Source: Zygnema circumcarinatum
Taxonomy: Eukaryota > Streptophyta > Zygnematophyceae > Zygnematales > Zygnemataceae
Assembly: GCA_037447605.1 (NCBI GenBank)
Contig: CM074809.1
Coordinates: forward strand, 3,530,911-3,594,910
Reading direction: 5' to 3'
Length of the DNA: 64,000 nt
Part shown: one piece after another, positions 52,610-63,639 of the stretch
How the letters are laid out: every line of letters starts with the position of its first letter
Position numbering within the stretch: position 1 is the stretch's first letter
The notes under the pieces: model-generated
Seen by the model: only the letters and a program-made list of their open reading frames with translations
Databases searched by the model: none
What the model was told of the DNA's origin: nothing
Made by a program: the position numbers and the translations under genes

Positions 52610-53481
52610 CTCTCTCTCTCTCTCTCTCTCTCTCTGAACTTTCCTTCCGTCTTGGATCTCAACAAAGTGCTGAAGCGATTTGTAGAATAGACGAGCACCA
52701 AGTTGTAGATCATGTGATTTTTGTGGGGGTTAGGGTTGGGTTGGTTCTCGGCCGTGAGGTGGTTCACATGTGGTTCATGTTGTTGTTGCGCTATCAGAAC
52801 TTGGGCCTCGGACCTCACAACTTATCCATCGATTCGAGTAGTTTTGGTCCACATGGCTTCGGTCAACATTGACCAGAAGTGCGCGGAAGCATTAGTCAGG
52901 TTTAGTCATAGCACGGCCCATCGTTGTACATGCGAAGGTTGTTGCTGACTTGTTGTATTGTACAATTTTCCAGTTATTGTTTTTTTCTTGAAAATTTTAC
53001 ATTTATAATTCAGCGCATGTCGAACATCAGGACGTGAGATGATCCCTCAAACAAACATCACTGAAACATTGAACTTTGAAGGCGGTGCAATTACCAAAAT
53101 TATGGTTTCAACAAGCATTCAAAGGCTGCGATCAAGCCACGTGGGCTTCATAGTGGTTGACAAGTAATCTTGGCCGTCGAGTTTTTCACTTGCAATCGGA
53201 GACCGCCAGATCGCATTTTTTTTGAAGGCCATGTGGCGACACGTTGCTCCTCGAAAGCTACCGTCGTACAAGGACGCGTGTCGTGCCGCCACGTGTAAGC
53301 ATGCAAGGCAATGCATGGCCGCCGAGTGCGGAAATGAGAAGTGAGAAATTTCGAGCAGACGCTGCGATGAAGGCCGTGGGCAAGCGGGAGTGACTGAAGG
53401 GAGAGGGACCGAAAGGAGCAGCAGCAGAAACAAACTCGAAAAAAAAAGAAAATATTATACGAATCGAGGATTGCAAGGGCC
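52610..53481. other. Intergenic, no gene seen
   Basis: Begins with a (CT)n run at 52606-52633 directly at the PP1-inhibitor stop; the rest is unremarkable. The last ~250 bp may be promoter for the ORF at 53482. Confidence 0.5.
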
Positions 53482-53973
53482 ATGTTCCGGCAGCTATATC
53501 ATGGCAGATATGTTAGCGAAGTGGCAGGTAGAGGCAGCAGATTAAGGGGCCATTTGGCGCCATTCTCTGTAGAGTTTCATGGTCGGAGCGTGGGTTTAGG
53601 GTCTGAAAAAGAAGAAGAGGGAGAGGAATCTACAAGTTCATCAAGAATGGAGAGCAAGGAGGCGGAGTGGGGGAAGATGATTCGTCAGTATGGTACGGCG
53701 AAAATGTCGGAGGAGGAAGGCCGGGTGGGAGGGGAGAAGGGAGGGAGGGAGGGAGGGGTGGAGGGGAACATTGATGGTGGTAGTGCGAGGAGTAACCCGC
53801 GGACAAGAGGAGTAGATCTTCCGCAACCGGGAGTGGGACCGACTGAAGGGAGCAAACAAGCGGCTCGAGAACTGAAGGAGAAGGTTGAGAAGCAGGGGAA
53901 AGAGACGGCTGGGATTGCGCCAGGCGTCATAGATCTGAGGAAAGCAGGCGGGACAGAGGAGAGTGAAGTGTGA
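53482..53973 (+). CDS. Small intronless hydrophilic protein (163 aa), possibly organelle-targeted
   Basis: The ATG lies in GGGCCATGTTC. The N-terminus (MFRQLYHGRYVSEVAGRGSR) is rich in Arg, Ser and hydrophobic residues without acids for about 30 residues, like a mitochondrial presequence. The rest is acidic/basic and Gly/Glu-rich (EEEGEESTSSS, EWGKMIRQYGTAKMSEEEGR), ending with an amphipathic helix region (KQAARELKEKVEKQGKETAG) and TEESEV. The composition resembles LEA-like or other disordered stress proteins, but no family motif is present. The frame avoids the purine low-complexity pattern of nearby artefact ORFs only partly, so it needs transcript support. Confidence 0.45.
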   Translation: MFRQLYHGRYVSEVAGRGSRLRGHLAPFSVEFHGRSVGLGSEKEEEGEESTSSSRMESKEAEWGKMIRQYGTAKMSEEEGRVGGEKGGREGGVEGNIDGGSARSNPRTRGVDLPQPGVGPTEGSKQAARELKEKVEKQGKETAGIAPGVIDLRKAGGTEESEV

Positions 53974-55289
53974 ATGGGAAGAACAATCACACGAGGTTCG
54001 AAAGCAAAAGGGGGAGCTTGAATGGTTGGGCCTTATATGACTGTCATTTCAATCTTCAGTTGCACGATCGGTTCGTTTTCACAGCACATCGAACAGTGGA
54101 CGACGAGGGTTAAGTTGAGAAAGAACACCTGGAATATGGAAATGATTTCATTTCATTTGCTGTCCTGCTTTGAGCAGAAAAGTGCATCAAATCTAAAGCT
54201 GTTTTCAACTAACTAACAGGTCATAGGAACCTCTCGTATGTGAGTACGATGATCTTCTCTCTGAATTTGCTTGTGTCTTAGATGTGGGTATAACAGCAAA
54301 TACCTTGTATCATTGCGATAGTATGGCCTCTTCTATTTCTGTATTCTCTTTTTGTGCTCGATGACGAGTTGCCTGTTGTGACTTGCTTCAAGAAAACATT
54401 ACATTCTCACCAACTCGAGCAAACCCATCTTGCACAACCGAACTTTGGAATCATCAACGAAGGCGAAGACAGGCGCAAAGAATGGACATTTAAGGTTAAA
54501 AAATGACGAAGTCCTTCAATTCAGCGATCAATCCGATCACCACAACCGCACACAGACTTTACCTTTATCACTAAAGACAATATCGCTTGGAGAGATATAT
54601 CGACTGATACTGAATTGATATCGACTTCTCATTCGGGTGAGTAAGAGGGCAAACCCATCAGCAACATCTTGCAGCAGAAAAGAGGCTTTATGTGGGAAGT
54701 GAAAAAGCAGTTTCAAAACTTCCTGCTGCTGAAAACTCGAGAAAACCCAGAAAAAGGAAAAAAACCCCAAAACAACCGCAGCTACGCATCCTATCTACGA
54801 TTTTCTACGAGAGGAGAAGCCCTTCCAAAATTGTCCGCTGGATGCAAAATCGGACGAAGAAAAAGAAAAAACAAAACTACAGACAACTGAAACTGGCCTG
54901 CAAAGGAAACTGCACTTGTACCGGTGCAACCAAAAACTTCCGAGTGCAGGGGCAGCACCTATTTCGCACTATATCCTATTTATTCGTTCGGTCAGGGGTA
55001 GTCTCTACGACTATGCATGAGCAGCAGCAAAGCTAGAAAAAGGTTCCTGCATGGAGAAAAACCAAAAAAAAACATGGGTTTAGTACGAAAAGGTTTTGAA
55101 GTGAAAAGCAGCGGCTGAGAATAATTGACAAGCACCGGTATTTCACAAATGCATGACGTGGGTGACCAAGGGGCGATAGAACACCAATCAAACCACAGCG
55201 AGAGGTGCATCCATTGTTTTCAAATGGGCACACGTGACACGTGCCTTGCGCTTCTCATGCCAACTCTCTATCAATGAGTGGCCTCCACA
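53974..55289. other. Intergenic, no gene seen
   Basis: The ORF at 54692-55036 starts with GTG and is Lys/Gln-rich without family motifs; I do not call it. Otherwise unremarkable A/T-balanced sequence. Confidence 0.5.
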
Positions 55290-56189
55290 TTAGTAGCGGC
55301 CGTGATGACGACGATGATGATGACGGCGATGATGGCGACGGTGGCCATATTCATACTCATCGTCGCTGCCCGAAGCTCCACCATTCATCGCCTCTTTAAC
55401 ATCAGCCGGTGCCTCGCTCACAGCATTTTCTCCAGCATCAGCGGGCTTCACATCATCTCCATAGCGGCCGTGACGATGACGATGATGATGACGGCGATGA
55501 TGGCGACGGTGGCCATATTCATACTCATCGTCGCTGCCCGAAGCTCCACCATTCATCGCCTCTTTAACATCAGCCGGTGCCTCGCTCACAGCAGCTTCTC
55601 CGGCATCAGCGGGCTTCACATCATCTCCATAGCTGCCGTGATGATGATGACGATGACGGCGATGATGTCCATATTCATACTCACCGTCGCTGCCCGAAGC
55701 TCCACCATTCATCGCCTCTTTAACATCAGCCGGTGCCTCGCTCACAGCATCTTCTCCAGCATCAGCGGGCTTCACATCATCTCCATAGCGGCCGTGACGA
55801 TGACGATGATGATGACGGCGATGATGGCGACGGTGGCCATATTCATACTCATCGTCGCTGCCCGAAGCTCCACCATTCATCGCCTCTTTAACATCAGCCG
55901 GTGCCTCGCTCACAGCATCCCCTCCGGCATCAGCGGTCTCGACATCATCTCCATAGCGGCCGTGACGATGATGATGATGGCGATGGTGCTCATATTGGTA
56001 CCCATCATCGCTGCCTGAAACTCCATTGTCGAGCATGTTCGCATAGTTCTCATTTTCTGCTACAGCCACATCTGCATTGACGCCGTCCAAGGGGCTCATC
56101 CGAGCGGATACGAGCCATGCGCTGGAGACGAGAAAAAGCCCAAACACTGCAATCACTCCCAGAGATTTCGAAGACATTGACGAAGCCAT
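55290..56189 (-). CDS. Secreted His-rich tandem-repeat protein (299 aa)
   Basis: A single exon starts at ATG 56189 and ends TAA at 55290. The first ~30 residues form a clear signal peptide (SLGVIAVFGLFLVSSAWLVS then AR). Then come five tandem repeats of 52-56 residues, each with an acidic start (NGGASGSDDEYEYG), a His/Arg cluster (HRRHHRRHHHRHRHGRYGDD) and an acidic/Ala linker (VKPADAGEDAVSEAPADVKE). The last repeat stops after the His cluster. Repeats two and four are almost identical and the DNA repeats are equally fresh. Alternating acidic and His-rich blocks suggest metal or polyanion binding in the secretory pathway or cell wall; this is inference. No named family recognised. A TATA box lies about 125 bp upstream. 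Confidence 0.85.
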   Translation of the reverse strand: MASSMSSKSLGVIAVFGLFLVSSAWLVSARMSPLDGVNADVAVAENENYANMLDNGVSGSDDGYQYEHHRHHHHRHGRYGDDVETADAGGDAVSEAPADVKEAMNGGASGSDDEYEYGHRRHHRRHHHRHRHGRYGDDVKPADAGEDAVSEAPADVKEAMNGGASGSDGEYEYGHHRRHRHHHHGSYGDDVKPADAGEAAVSEAPADVKEAMNGGASGSDDEYEYGHRRHHRRHHHRHRHGRYGDDVKPADAGENAVSEAPADVKEAMNGGASGSDDEYEYGHRRHHRRHHHRRHHGRY

Positions 56190-56311
56190 TATTCCCTTCC
56201 CTTCTCTCCCCGGCACAGTTTCTGATCGTTCAAAAACGCTAACACCTTTCGGCAGACAAGTACTCTTTGCAGGCTGCACCGCTACTGCAACACACTCTCC
56301 TTCAAAGCTCT

Positions 56312-56319
56312 TATTTATA
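56312..56319 (-). promoter_or_regulatory. TATA box of the His-rich protein gene
   Basis: The minus strand reads GAGTATAAATAAGAG; TATAAATA is a consensus TATA box about 125 bp upstream of the ATG at 56189, giving a predicted 5' UTR of roughly 95 nt. Confidence 0.75.
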
Positions 56320-56410
56320 CTCGTCCGCTGCCGCCTCCACCGCCGCCTTAACGCCCTTCGCACGTGGGCATGAGGTAAGCGCAACGCAGGGTGCCGATCG
56401 GCCGGACCTC

Positions 56411-56450
56411 TGCATGGCCCTGCATGGCCCTGCATGGCCTTGCATGGCCG
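56411..56450 (+). repeat. Four tandem TGCATGGCCC-type decamers
   Basis: Exact or near-exact 10-bp units TGCATGGCCC, TGCATGGCCC, TGCATGGCCT, TGCATGGCCG, about 225 bp upstream of the His-rich protein ATG. Each contains the palindrome TGCATG(G)CC, an RY-like element (CATGCA on the other strand). Confidence 0.9.
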
Positions 56451-57766
56451 TCGGGTGCTGTCGTCGGAGGCGGCATGTGGCACAGTCTTCGCGTTGACCA
56501 CCCGTCCGTGACGTTACCTCTGCCTCGACGACTGGGTCGGTCATATCGTTGAATTTGACTCCCGGCCCGCCCAGACCGTCCGTACAAGGCGAGCTGACCT
56601 GACGGAAGCTTCGGGGAAAGGCTGCGCGTTTACCTCTCCGCTGTGAACTTTAAGTCAAGTATCCGCCGATTAAAGTTTGACACGAATGCAGATTTAACGT
56701 GGTCAAGTCCCAAACGGGTGTTGCCACGATGAAGACATGGGAACCAATCACGAGCCACCGACCACCCGTCAGCTGTGTTACTAGTGTACGCACATTGCCG
56801 AAAGGCGGCTTGTCGTTTGCTATAATCTCCATATCGCCGGTGTATCGGATCTGACGGACAGAACTTGCCGTCGCCGGGCTTCCGTCTCTGTACTTCCGCC
56901 GGCCACCCCACTGCCGGCCGTGCACGCGCCGGCGCAATGTGCCGGTAGCAGCCGGCCGGCGATGTGGCGATATATCGACACTCATCGCAAACGACAAATG
57001 GGACTGCTCCGTCGCCCAATGGCTAGCCGATCCTGACTAGTCATTTTGACTACCAAAGAAGTCACGTCACGTCACATAACGCAAGAGAGCCGAGGCTTGG
57101 TTGACCACTTTTGACCAAAAGAGTATGACCACCTGTTTGGATAAGTGGTCAAGTCGACTAACTAACGTGGAGGCTTCTCTCACTTCTAGCCACGCTCGTG
57201 TTGCGACGGAGTCCGTGTCAGCACGCGCTAGCGTGAAACTGAGGCCATGGAATACCATCACAAGGTTTGAATGGCGCATGGAACACGAACAACACGAAAG
57301 TAGAAATGCCGAACATCGAACATGGGACAGCGAAATGTAAGCTACGGAATTTGAAGCTGAAACATACAGTACCCACATGGAGCATGGAAATCGGTCATGA
57401 GGAGAACCACGAGGAGGACATAGCCTGGCAAATGGGAACACACCCAACATGGAACATGGCCCACATGGGACAGACACAACACCATGCAATCTAAAGCATG
57501 AAAGCCAAGGTACTAACTGATGCTTTGTTGAACAACTCGGTGCGATATAGTACGAATGGCCGAGAGCTTATTCACAATGGACCATGAGAGTACAAAAAAG
57601 GACCCAATGCCCCAAGTACACAAATTAGGGTATCCGCTCGTTAGCTGTACACGGCTGAGCTTGGACCGATTCAAAACCGACTCCCCTTATTGCCGATCGA
57701 ATTTACAGATGAGGCTAATGATGTGGTCAAGAAATATTAAGGAAAGAAAAAGAATGAAAGAATGGT
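56451..57766. other. Intergenic, no gene seen
   Basis: GCCGGC-rich patches at 56.87-56.96 kb, CACGTCACGTCAC at about 57062-57074 and several scattered ACATGGAACATGG-like motifs at 57.25-57.47 kb. Confidence 0.5.
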
Positions 57767-59935
57767 TCAGAAGTAATATGTGGACAAGTAGGAGGAGGAA
57801 GCTCCGCTTGCAACCCATGGCGGCAGGACCTTCACCCACCCCTCCGTGACAGAATCTATGGCGTGGTCCAAAACGGCTAAGTCGATCCGGAGCTTTGCAT
57901 TCCCAAGGGCCTGCATAGCGCCATGCATTGGAAAAACTTCTTTAGAAAACCTCAAACTCCTAATCTTTAAACTCTGGAACGCTCAACCCTGAACCTTGAA
58001 ACCTAAGCCTTAAAGCCTATACCCCCTAAACTATACTCAAACATAAAGAAAAACGATGGACTATATAAAACAAGGAACAGATTATTTCAAATAGTTTGAA
58101 TTGACCATTACAATTATTTTTTTGAGCTTAATAAGCGTGGCAAGATATGTAGGTGCTGAAAGAAAAAGGTACTCACCTCCACCCAGAACTCCCAATTGGA
58201 ACTGTTACTTCCTCCATAATGAACTACATATGAAGGAGGCCCGTTTGCAACAGATTCAGGTGCTGCCAGGTGAAAACAACAGAGGATGAGCCGCAAGCAA
58301 AGAAAAAAAAGCTTCTTTCTCCCTTCTCCCTCTCTTTCTCCCGCTCTCTCCCTTTCCACCTCACCTCCTTCACTCCCCCTCTCTCTCCCTCTCTCTATCT
58401 CTCGCTCTGAGTGCGAAATCTTCCAGCTACAAACTGATGCTTAATTACTAGAAATTTCTTGTTGTTGAACCAACGCAGGCAGTTTCTTGTTTTTAGGGTT
58501 TGCCCCATCTTGCTTTTCAATCATAAATACATATTTTTTAAATTCCACTCACTGGGAAGCTGTTCGTCGGCGAGAGACCACCTCGTGAGAGGGCCCGTCA
58601 CATTCAATATGGCGCACCACACTTGAGTCAAAGATCTGAAGGAGAGGGAGAGGGAGAGGGAGGGGAGAGGGAGTGGGGGAGGGAGAGGAAGAGGTTAGAA
58701 GTTTAGGGTTATCTCAGCATGGGGGTTCTGGTGCCTTCAGAACTTTTTCCAAAAATGTATGAACAACAAAAGGATGGGTTTTTACCCCAAAAAACCAATC
58801 TTCAAACCACAGCAACTGCAGACATGATCAAAGTTAAACCTTGTGGAATCTGCATTTTAAGTGGATTTAGGGTTTCCAGGCCTCACCCAAAGTTCAACTC
58901 AATGTGAATTTTTCGACGGAGATCAACTTCGCCCTTTTGGAGAGGCTGCAGCTCCGCCCCTCTCTCCAGAAGTTGCGGAAATCGGAAATTTATTTCGGAG
59001 GCATTCCACGATGGGGCTAACATTGAAAAAGAGCGATCCAAAAGATCGCTTATTGGCCAATAAGCCTGCTTTTCTCAAAACCCCAAAAACCAGAAACCCG
59101 TAAATAAAAACCCAAATCATGAATTTGAAAAAGTTGAACAGAAAGTTGTAAGACGTTTTGGTCACATGGAATCGCAACTTTAGGTCTACATCAGATTGGC
59201 TTTAATGAAAGAAAATGTGTTAAAAACAAACGAAAAGTAATAGAACAAAAAAAAAGGGGGGGGGGGAAGGTATAAGAGGTGGAGGCACCATCATTCTTGT
59301 CCGGTCAGCAAGAAAAAGTTTCGCCTGCATTTCTTCGGGCTCCATTTTCAAAACTTCCGCCAATTGGGGCACATTTCGGAACACGAACAAAGCGTCGTTT
59401 GCGTCAGCGGTCGCAAAGTTGTGCTCCGACCACAACATGGTGCCCTCACCTGCAAAAAAGTCAACGCTTAGTCAACGAGTAGTCAACGCTACAAAATAAA
59501 AGAAAAAAAGAAAAAAACAAAAGAAAACAACAAAGAACTGTTGTCAACATGGGACAGAAGACCGTAGCCGCCCCTGAGCTCCGAAAAAAGACCCGAAATT
59601 CTCAAAAGAGTTTCTTGAATGATACGGCCCTGAAATCCTTCAACCTTTTTTTTTTTTTTTTTTTTTTTTTAGAAATTTAGTTTCTTTTTTGAAACCCTCA
59701 TTTTACCTTGTGTCCAATAGATGCGCTGCATGAGAACGCGCTTTGGGGCCTCCGTACTGTACGGAAACAGGGTGCATCCGTACATTGCCGCAGCCAATGA
59801 GGTGTAGAGGAGCCCCCGGATGACGTGGGGGTGAGCCAACCAGCGGCCGACAGCTGGCACTGTCGGCGCCACCACGAGGGCGGTCATGGCGCCGGTGACG
59901 GCTGCGAAGATGACATCTGGCAGGTACGGCCCTGG

Positions 59936-59971
<36 letters not shown>

Positions 59972-61217
59972 GGGGGAGGGAGGGAGGGAGAGAGGGTGGG
60001 TGGGAGAGAGAGAAGGATGGAGGTAAGGGACAGAGAAATGGATGGGATGGAGCAGGGAAAGGAGGGCGGGAGGGAGGGAGGAAGGAAAGAGGGAGGAAGG
60101 GAGGGGAGGAGGGAGGGAGGGAGGGAGGGAGGAGGAGGGAGGGAGGGAGGGAGGGAGGGAGGGAGGGAGGGAGGGAGGGAGGGAGGGAGGGAGGGAGGGA
60201 GGAGGAGGGAGGGAGGGAGGGAGGGAGGGAGGGAGGGAGGGAGGGAGGGAGGGAGGGAGGGAGGGAGGGAGGGAGGGAGGGAGGGAGTGAGGGAGGAGGG
60301 AGGGAGGGAGGAGGAGGGAGGAAGGAGGGAGGAGGAGGGAGGGAGGGAGGGAGGGAGGGAGGGAGGGAGGGAGGAGGGAGGGAGGAGGAGGAGGGAGGGA
60401 GGGAGGGAGGGAGGGAGGGAGGGAGGGAGGGAGGGAGGGAGGAGGAGGGAGGGAGGGAGGGAGGGAGGGAGGGAGGGAGGGAGGGAGGGAGGGAGGGAGG
60501 AGGGAGGGAGGGAGGGAGGGAGGGAGGGAGGGAGGGAGGAGGGAGGAAGGAGGGAGGGAGGGAGGGAGGGAGGGAGGGAGGGAGGGAGGGAGGGAGGGAG
60601 GGAGGGAGGGAGGGAGGGAGGGAGGGAGGAGGGAAGGAGGGAGGGGAGGGGAGGGGAGGGAGGGAGGGAGGGAGGGAGGGAGGGAGGGAGGGAGGGAGGG
60701 AGGGAGAGGGAGGGAGGGAGGAGGGAGGGAGGGAGAGGGAGAGAGGGAGGGAGGGAGGGAGGGAAGGAGCGAATGAGAGAAGGAGCGAATGAGGGAGGGA
60801 TGGACGGAGGGAGATTGGGAGGGGGGTAGGGGAGAAGGGAGGGTGGAAAAGGAGATAGGCAAGAAGGAACGGAGGCATGGAGGGACGGAGGGAGATGGGG
60901 AGGGGATGGAGGGGGGGGAGGGAGAGAGGGAGAGAGGGAGAGAGAGAGAGAGAGAAGGGAGGCAGGTGGGCAGCGAGAGGAGGTGTACCCCATGGCAGCG
61001 GGTGCGTCCCGGACTGTCCCATTTTCTCCGCGAGGAACTGCGCGAAGATGGACCCGAACTGAGCGCAGTACGCGGAGGGGATGAGGGCCGGCAAGAGGTA
61101 GCCCACAAGGGACCTGCAGGGGGGACGAGCCTCGTGTTAGGGCCTCTCTCTCTCTCTCTCTCTCTTTCCCCCTCTCTCTCTCCCTCTCTCTCTCTCCCTC
61201 TCTCTCTCGCTCTCTCC

Positions 61218-61255
<38 letters not shown>

Positions 61256-62694
61256 CTGTGTCTCGCACTGTCTCTGTCTCTCTGCCACTCTCTGTGTCTC
61301 TCTCTGTTCATGTCGCCCTCTGTCTCTGTCTCTGTCTCCGTCATTTTCTGTCTCTCTCTGTCTCTATCTGTCCGTCTCTCTCTCTCTCTCTGCCCCTGCC
61401 CTATCTCTAGCTCACTCGCCCACGCGCGCTCCTCCCTCTCTCTCCGTGTGTCCGTTTTTTTTTTTTTTGCTGGCAGCAGAACATAAGCAATCGAACCTGT
61501 GGAGTCGTGGTTTGAAAAAAAAGCAGAAAACGGGACCGAAAAAAAAAAAGACATAGAGATTGGAGTTTTGAAACTTTTTTGAAACTTTTGAGGTCTTTGA
61601 GTCGACTGTGAAGGAGCCCCACTTACAGAGGTGAGTTCTGCCCGAAAAATTTCTGCCCGGAACGAAAAAAGAAAAGCCCGGGCAGCAAAAATATTGCGAG
61701 CCAAAAGGGAATGAATCCGCTGCCGGCTCCCGCCCAAGTGATCAGCTGTGACACGTGTCACACCCCATTTGTACCCTTCAGAAACTGTCAATTGGAAAAC
61801 CCACATCACCCTAACATACGCTAAATTCCCTAAACCGTGAAGGTTGATAAAAGGCAAAGGAAGCAGCGGAACAATGGAAACCCTAATTCTGGAAACTGAA
61901 CAAACCCTAAAATTTGAGGTATGCCCCAAAAAAAAAAAAAACTCACTATGGCAGCGAAGGCGTTGGCCCCAATGGTGCCGCCCCAATGGTTTGACCACTC
62001 GATTTTTACCTGTTCCATGAGCAAAGATCAGTTCAGTTCAGTTCAAATCCCAGTTCCAGTTCCCTTCCGTTCATTCGTTCGCTGTGTTTTGAAACAGCAG
62101 TTTCTATGCGAGGAAGGTTTCAGGAGCTTTACGGCAGATAGGTGTGAGGGTTTTGGGGAGAGGGGGAGAGGGGGAGAGGGAGGNNNNNNNNNNAGGGAGG
62201 GGGGGAGGGAGGAAGGGAGAGAGGGAGGGAGGGAGGGAGGGAAGGAGCGAATGAGAGAAGGAGCGAATGAGGGAGGGATGGACGGAGGGAGATTGGGAGG
62301 GGGGTAGGGGAGAAGGGAGGGTGGAAAAGGAGATAGGCAAGAAGGAACGGAGGCATGGAGGGACGGAGGGAGATGGGGAGGGGATGGAGGGGGGGGAGGG
62401 AGAGAGGGAGAGAGGGAGAGAGAGAGAGAGAGAGGGAGGCAGGTGGGCAGCGAGAGGAGGTGTACCCCATGGCAGCGGGTGCGTCCCGGACTGTCCCATT
62501 TTCTCCGCGAGGAACTGCGCGAAGATGGACCCGAACTGAGCGCAGTACGCGGAGGGGATGAGGGCCGGCAAGAGGTAGCCCACAAGGGACCTGCAGGGGG
62601 GACGAGCCTCGTGTTAGGGCCTCTCTCTCTCTCTCTCTCTCTTTCCCCCTCTCTCTCTCCCTCTCTCTCTCTCCCTCTCTCTCTCGCTCTCTCC

Positions 62695-62732
<38 letters not shown>

Positions 62733-63486
62733 CTGTGTCTCGCACTGTCTCTGTCTCTCTGCCACTCTCTGTGTCTCTCTCTGTTCATGTCGCCCTCTGT
62801 CTCTGTCTCTGTCTCCGTCATTTTCTGTCTCTCTCTGTCTCTATCTGTCCGTCTCTCTCTCTCTCTCTGCCCCTGCCCTATCTCTAGCTCACTCGCCCAC
62901 GCGCGCTCCTCCCTCTCTCTCCGTGTGTCCGTTTTTTTTTTTTTTGCTGGCAGCAGAACATAAGCAATCGAACCTGTGGAGTCGTGGTTTGAAAAAAAAG
63001 CAGAAAACGGGACCGAAAAAAAAAAAGACATAGAGATTGGAGTTTTGAAACTTTTTTGAAACTTTTGAGGTCTTTGAGTCGACTGTGAAGGAGCCCCACT
63101 TACAGAGGTGAGTTCTGCCCGAAAAATTTCTGCCCGGAACGAAAAAAGAAAAGCCCGGGCAGCAAAAATATTGCGAGCCAAAAGGGAATGAATCCGCTGC
63201 CGGCTCCCGCCCAAGTGATCAGCTGTGACACGTGTCACACCCCATTTGTACCCTTCAGAAACTGTCAATTGGAAAACCCACATCACCCTAACATACGCTA
63301 AATTCCCTAAACCGTGAAGGTTGATAAAAGGCAAAGGAAGCAGCGGAACAATGGAAACCCTAATTCTGGAAACTGAACAAACCCTAAAATTTGAGGTATG
63401 CCCCAAAAAAAAAAAAAACTCACTATGGCAGCGAAGGCGTTGGCCCCAATGGTGCCGCCCCAATGGTTTGACCACTCGATTTTTAC
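57767..63486 (-). CDS. ERMP1-like ER membrane M28-family protein, C-terminal half
   Basis: Minus-strand exons: 61947-62009, 61627-61652, 60989-61113, 59707-59931, 59289-59449, one ending 58887 (start 59016 or 58945), 58553-58635, 58177-58262, 57767-57910. Phases match except at the uncertain 59289/58887 junction. Conserved blocks follow plant ERMP1-type proteins: SLVGYLLPALIPSAYCAQFG, FLAEKMGQSG, PYLPDVIFAAVTGAMTALVV, LFPYSTEAPKRVLMQ, DANDALFVFRNVPQLAE, ILNVTGPLTRWSLADEQLP, SNSSNWEFWVE, AKLRIDLAVLDH, ending ASSSYLSTYYF. The zinc-dependent M28 peptidase domain and first exons lie beyond the right edge. The first three exons occur again at 63424-63486, 63104-63129 and 62466-62590 because of the duplication. 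ERMP1 is a multi-pass ER metallopeptidase. Using both copies would break the frame. Confidence 0.88.
59938..60775 (+). repeat. ~830-bp (GGGA)n purine tract
   Basis: Nearly uninterrupted GGGA tetramers with GGA phase slips. On the ERMP1 coding (minus) strand it is a CCCT tract ending directly at the acceptor of the exon at 59931. Confidence 0.97.
61141..61440 (+). repeat. CT-rich tract (with TGTCTCTG units), copy A
   Basis: Pyrimidine-rich repeat CTCTCT grading to GTCTCTGTCTC; copy B at about 62618-62917. Confidence 0.9.
62184..62193. other. Assembly gap (10 N)
   Basis: Ten N bases exactly between the two copies of the 1477-bp block. Confidence 1.
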
Positions 63487-63639
63487 CTGTTCCATGAGCA
63501 AAGATCAGTTCAGTTCAGTTCAAATCCCAGTTCCAGTTCCCTTCCGTTCATTCGTTCGCTGTGTTTTGAAACAGCAGTTTCTATGCGAGGAAGGTTTCAG
63601 GAGCTTTACGGCAGATAGGTGTGAGGGTTTTGGGGAGAG

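Noticed and set aside
54692-55036. Lys/Gln-rich 114-codon ORF
   Set aside because: Begins with GTG, low-complexity composition, no splice partners.
59965-60770. Regularly spaced repeats considered as CRISPR or minisatellite coding array
   Set aside because: Tetranucleotide purine repeat without unique spacers, in a eukaryotic intron.
59669-61998. 500-700-codon Leu-Pro-Pro-Ser repeat ORFs
   Set aside because: All frames of the GGGA tract are open; real ERMP1 exons lie at its ends in a phase-consistent set.
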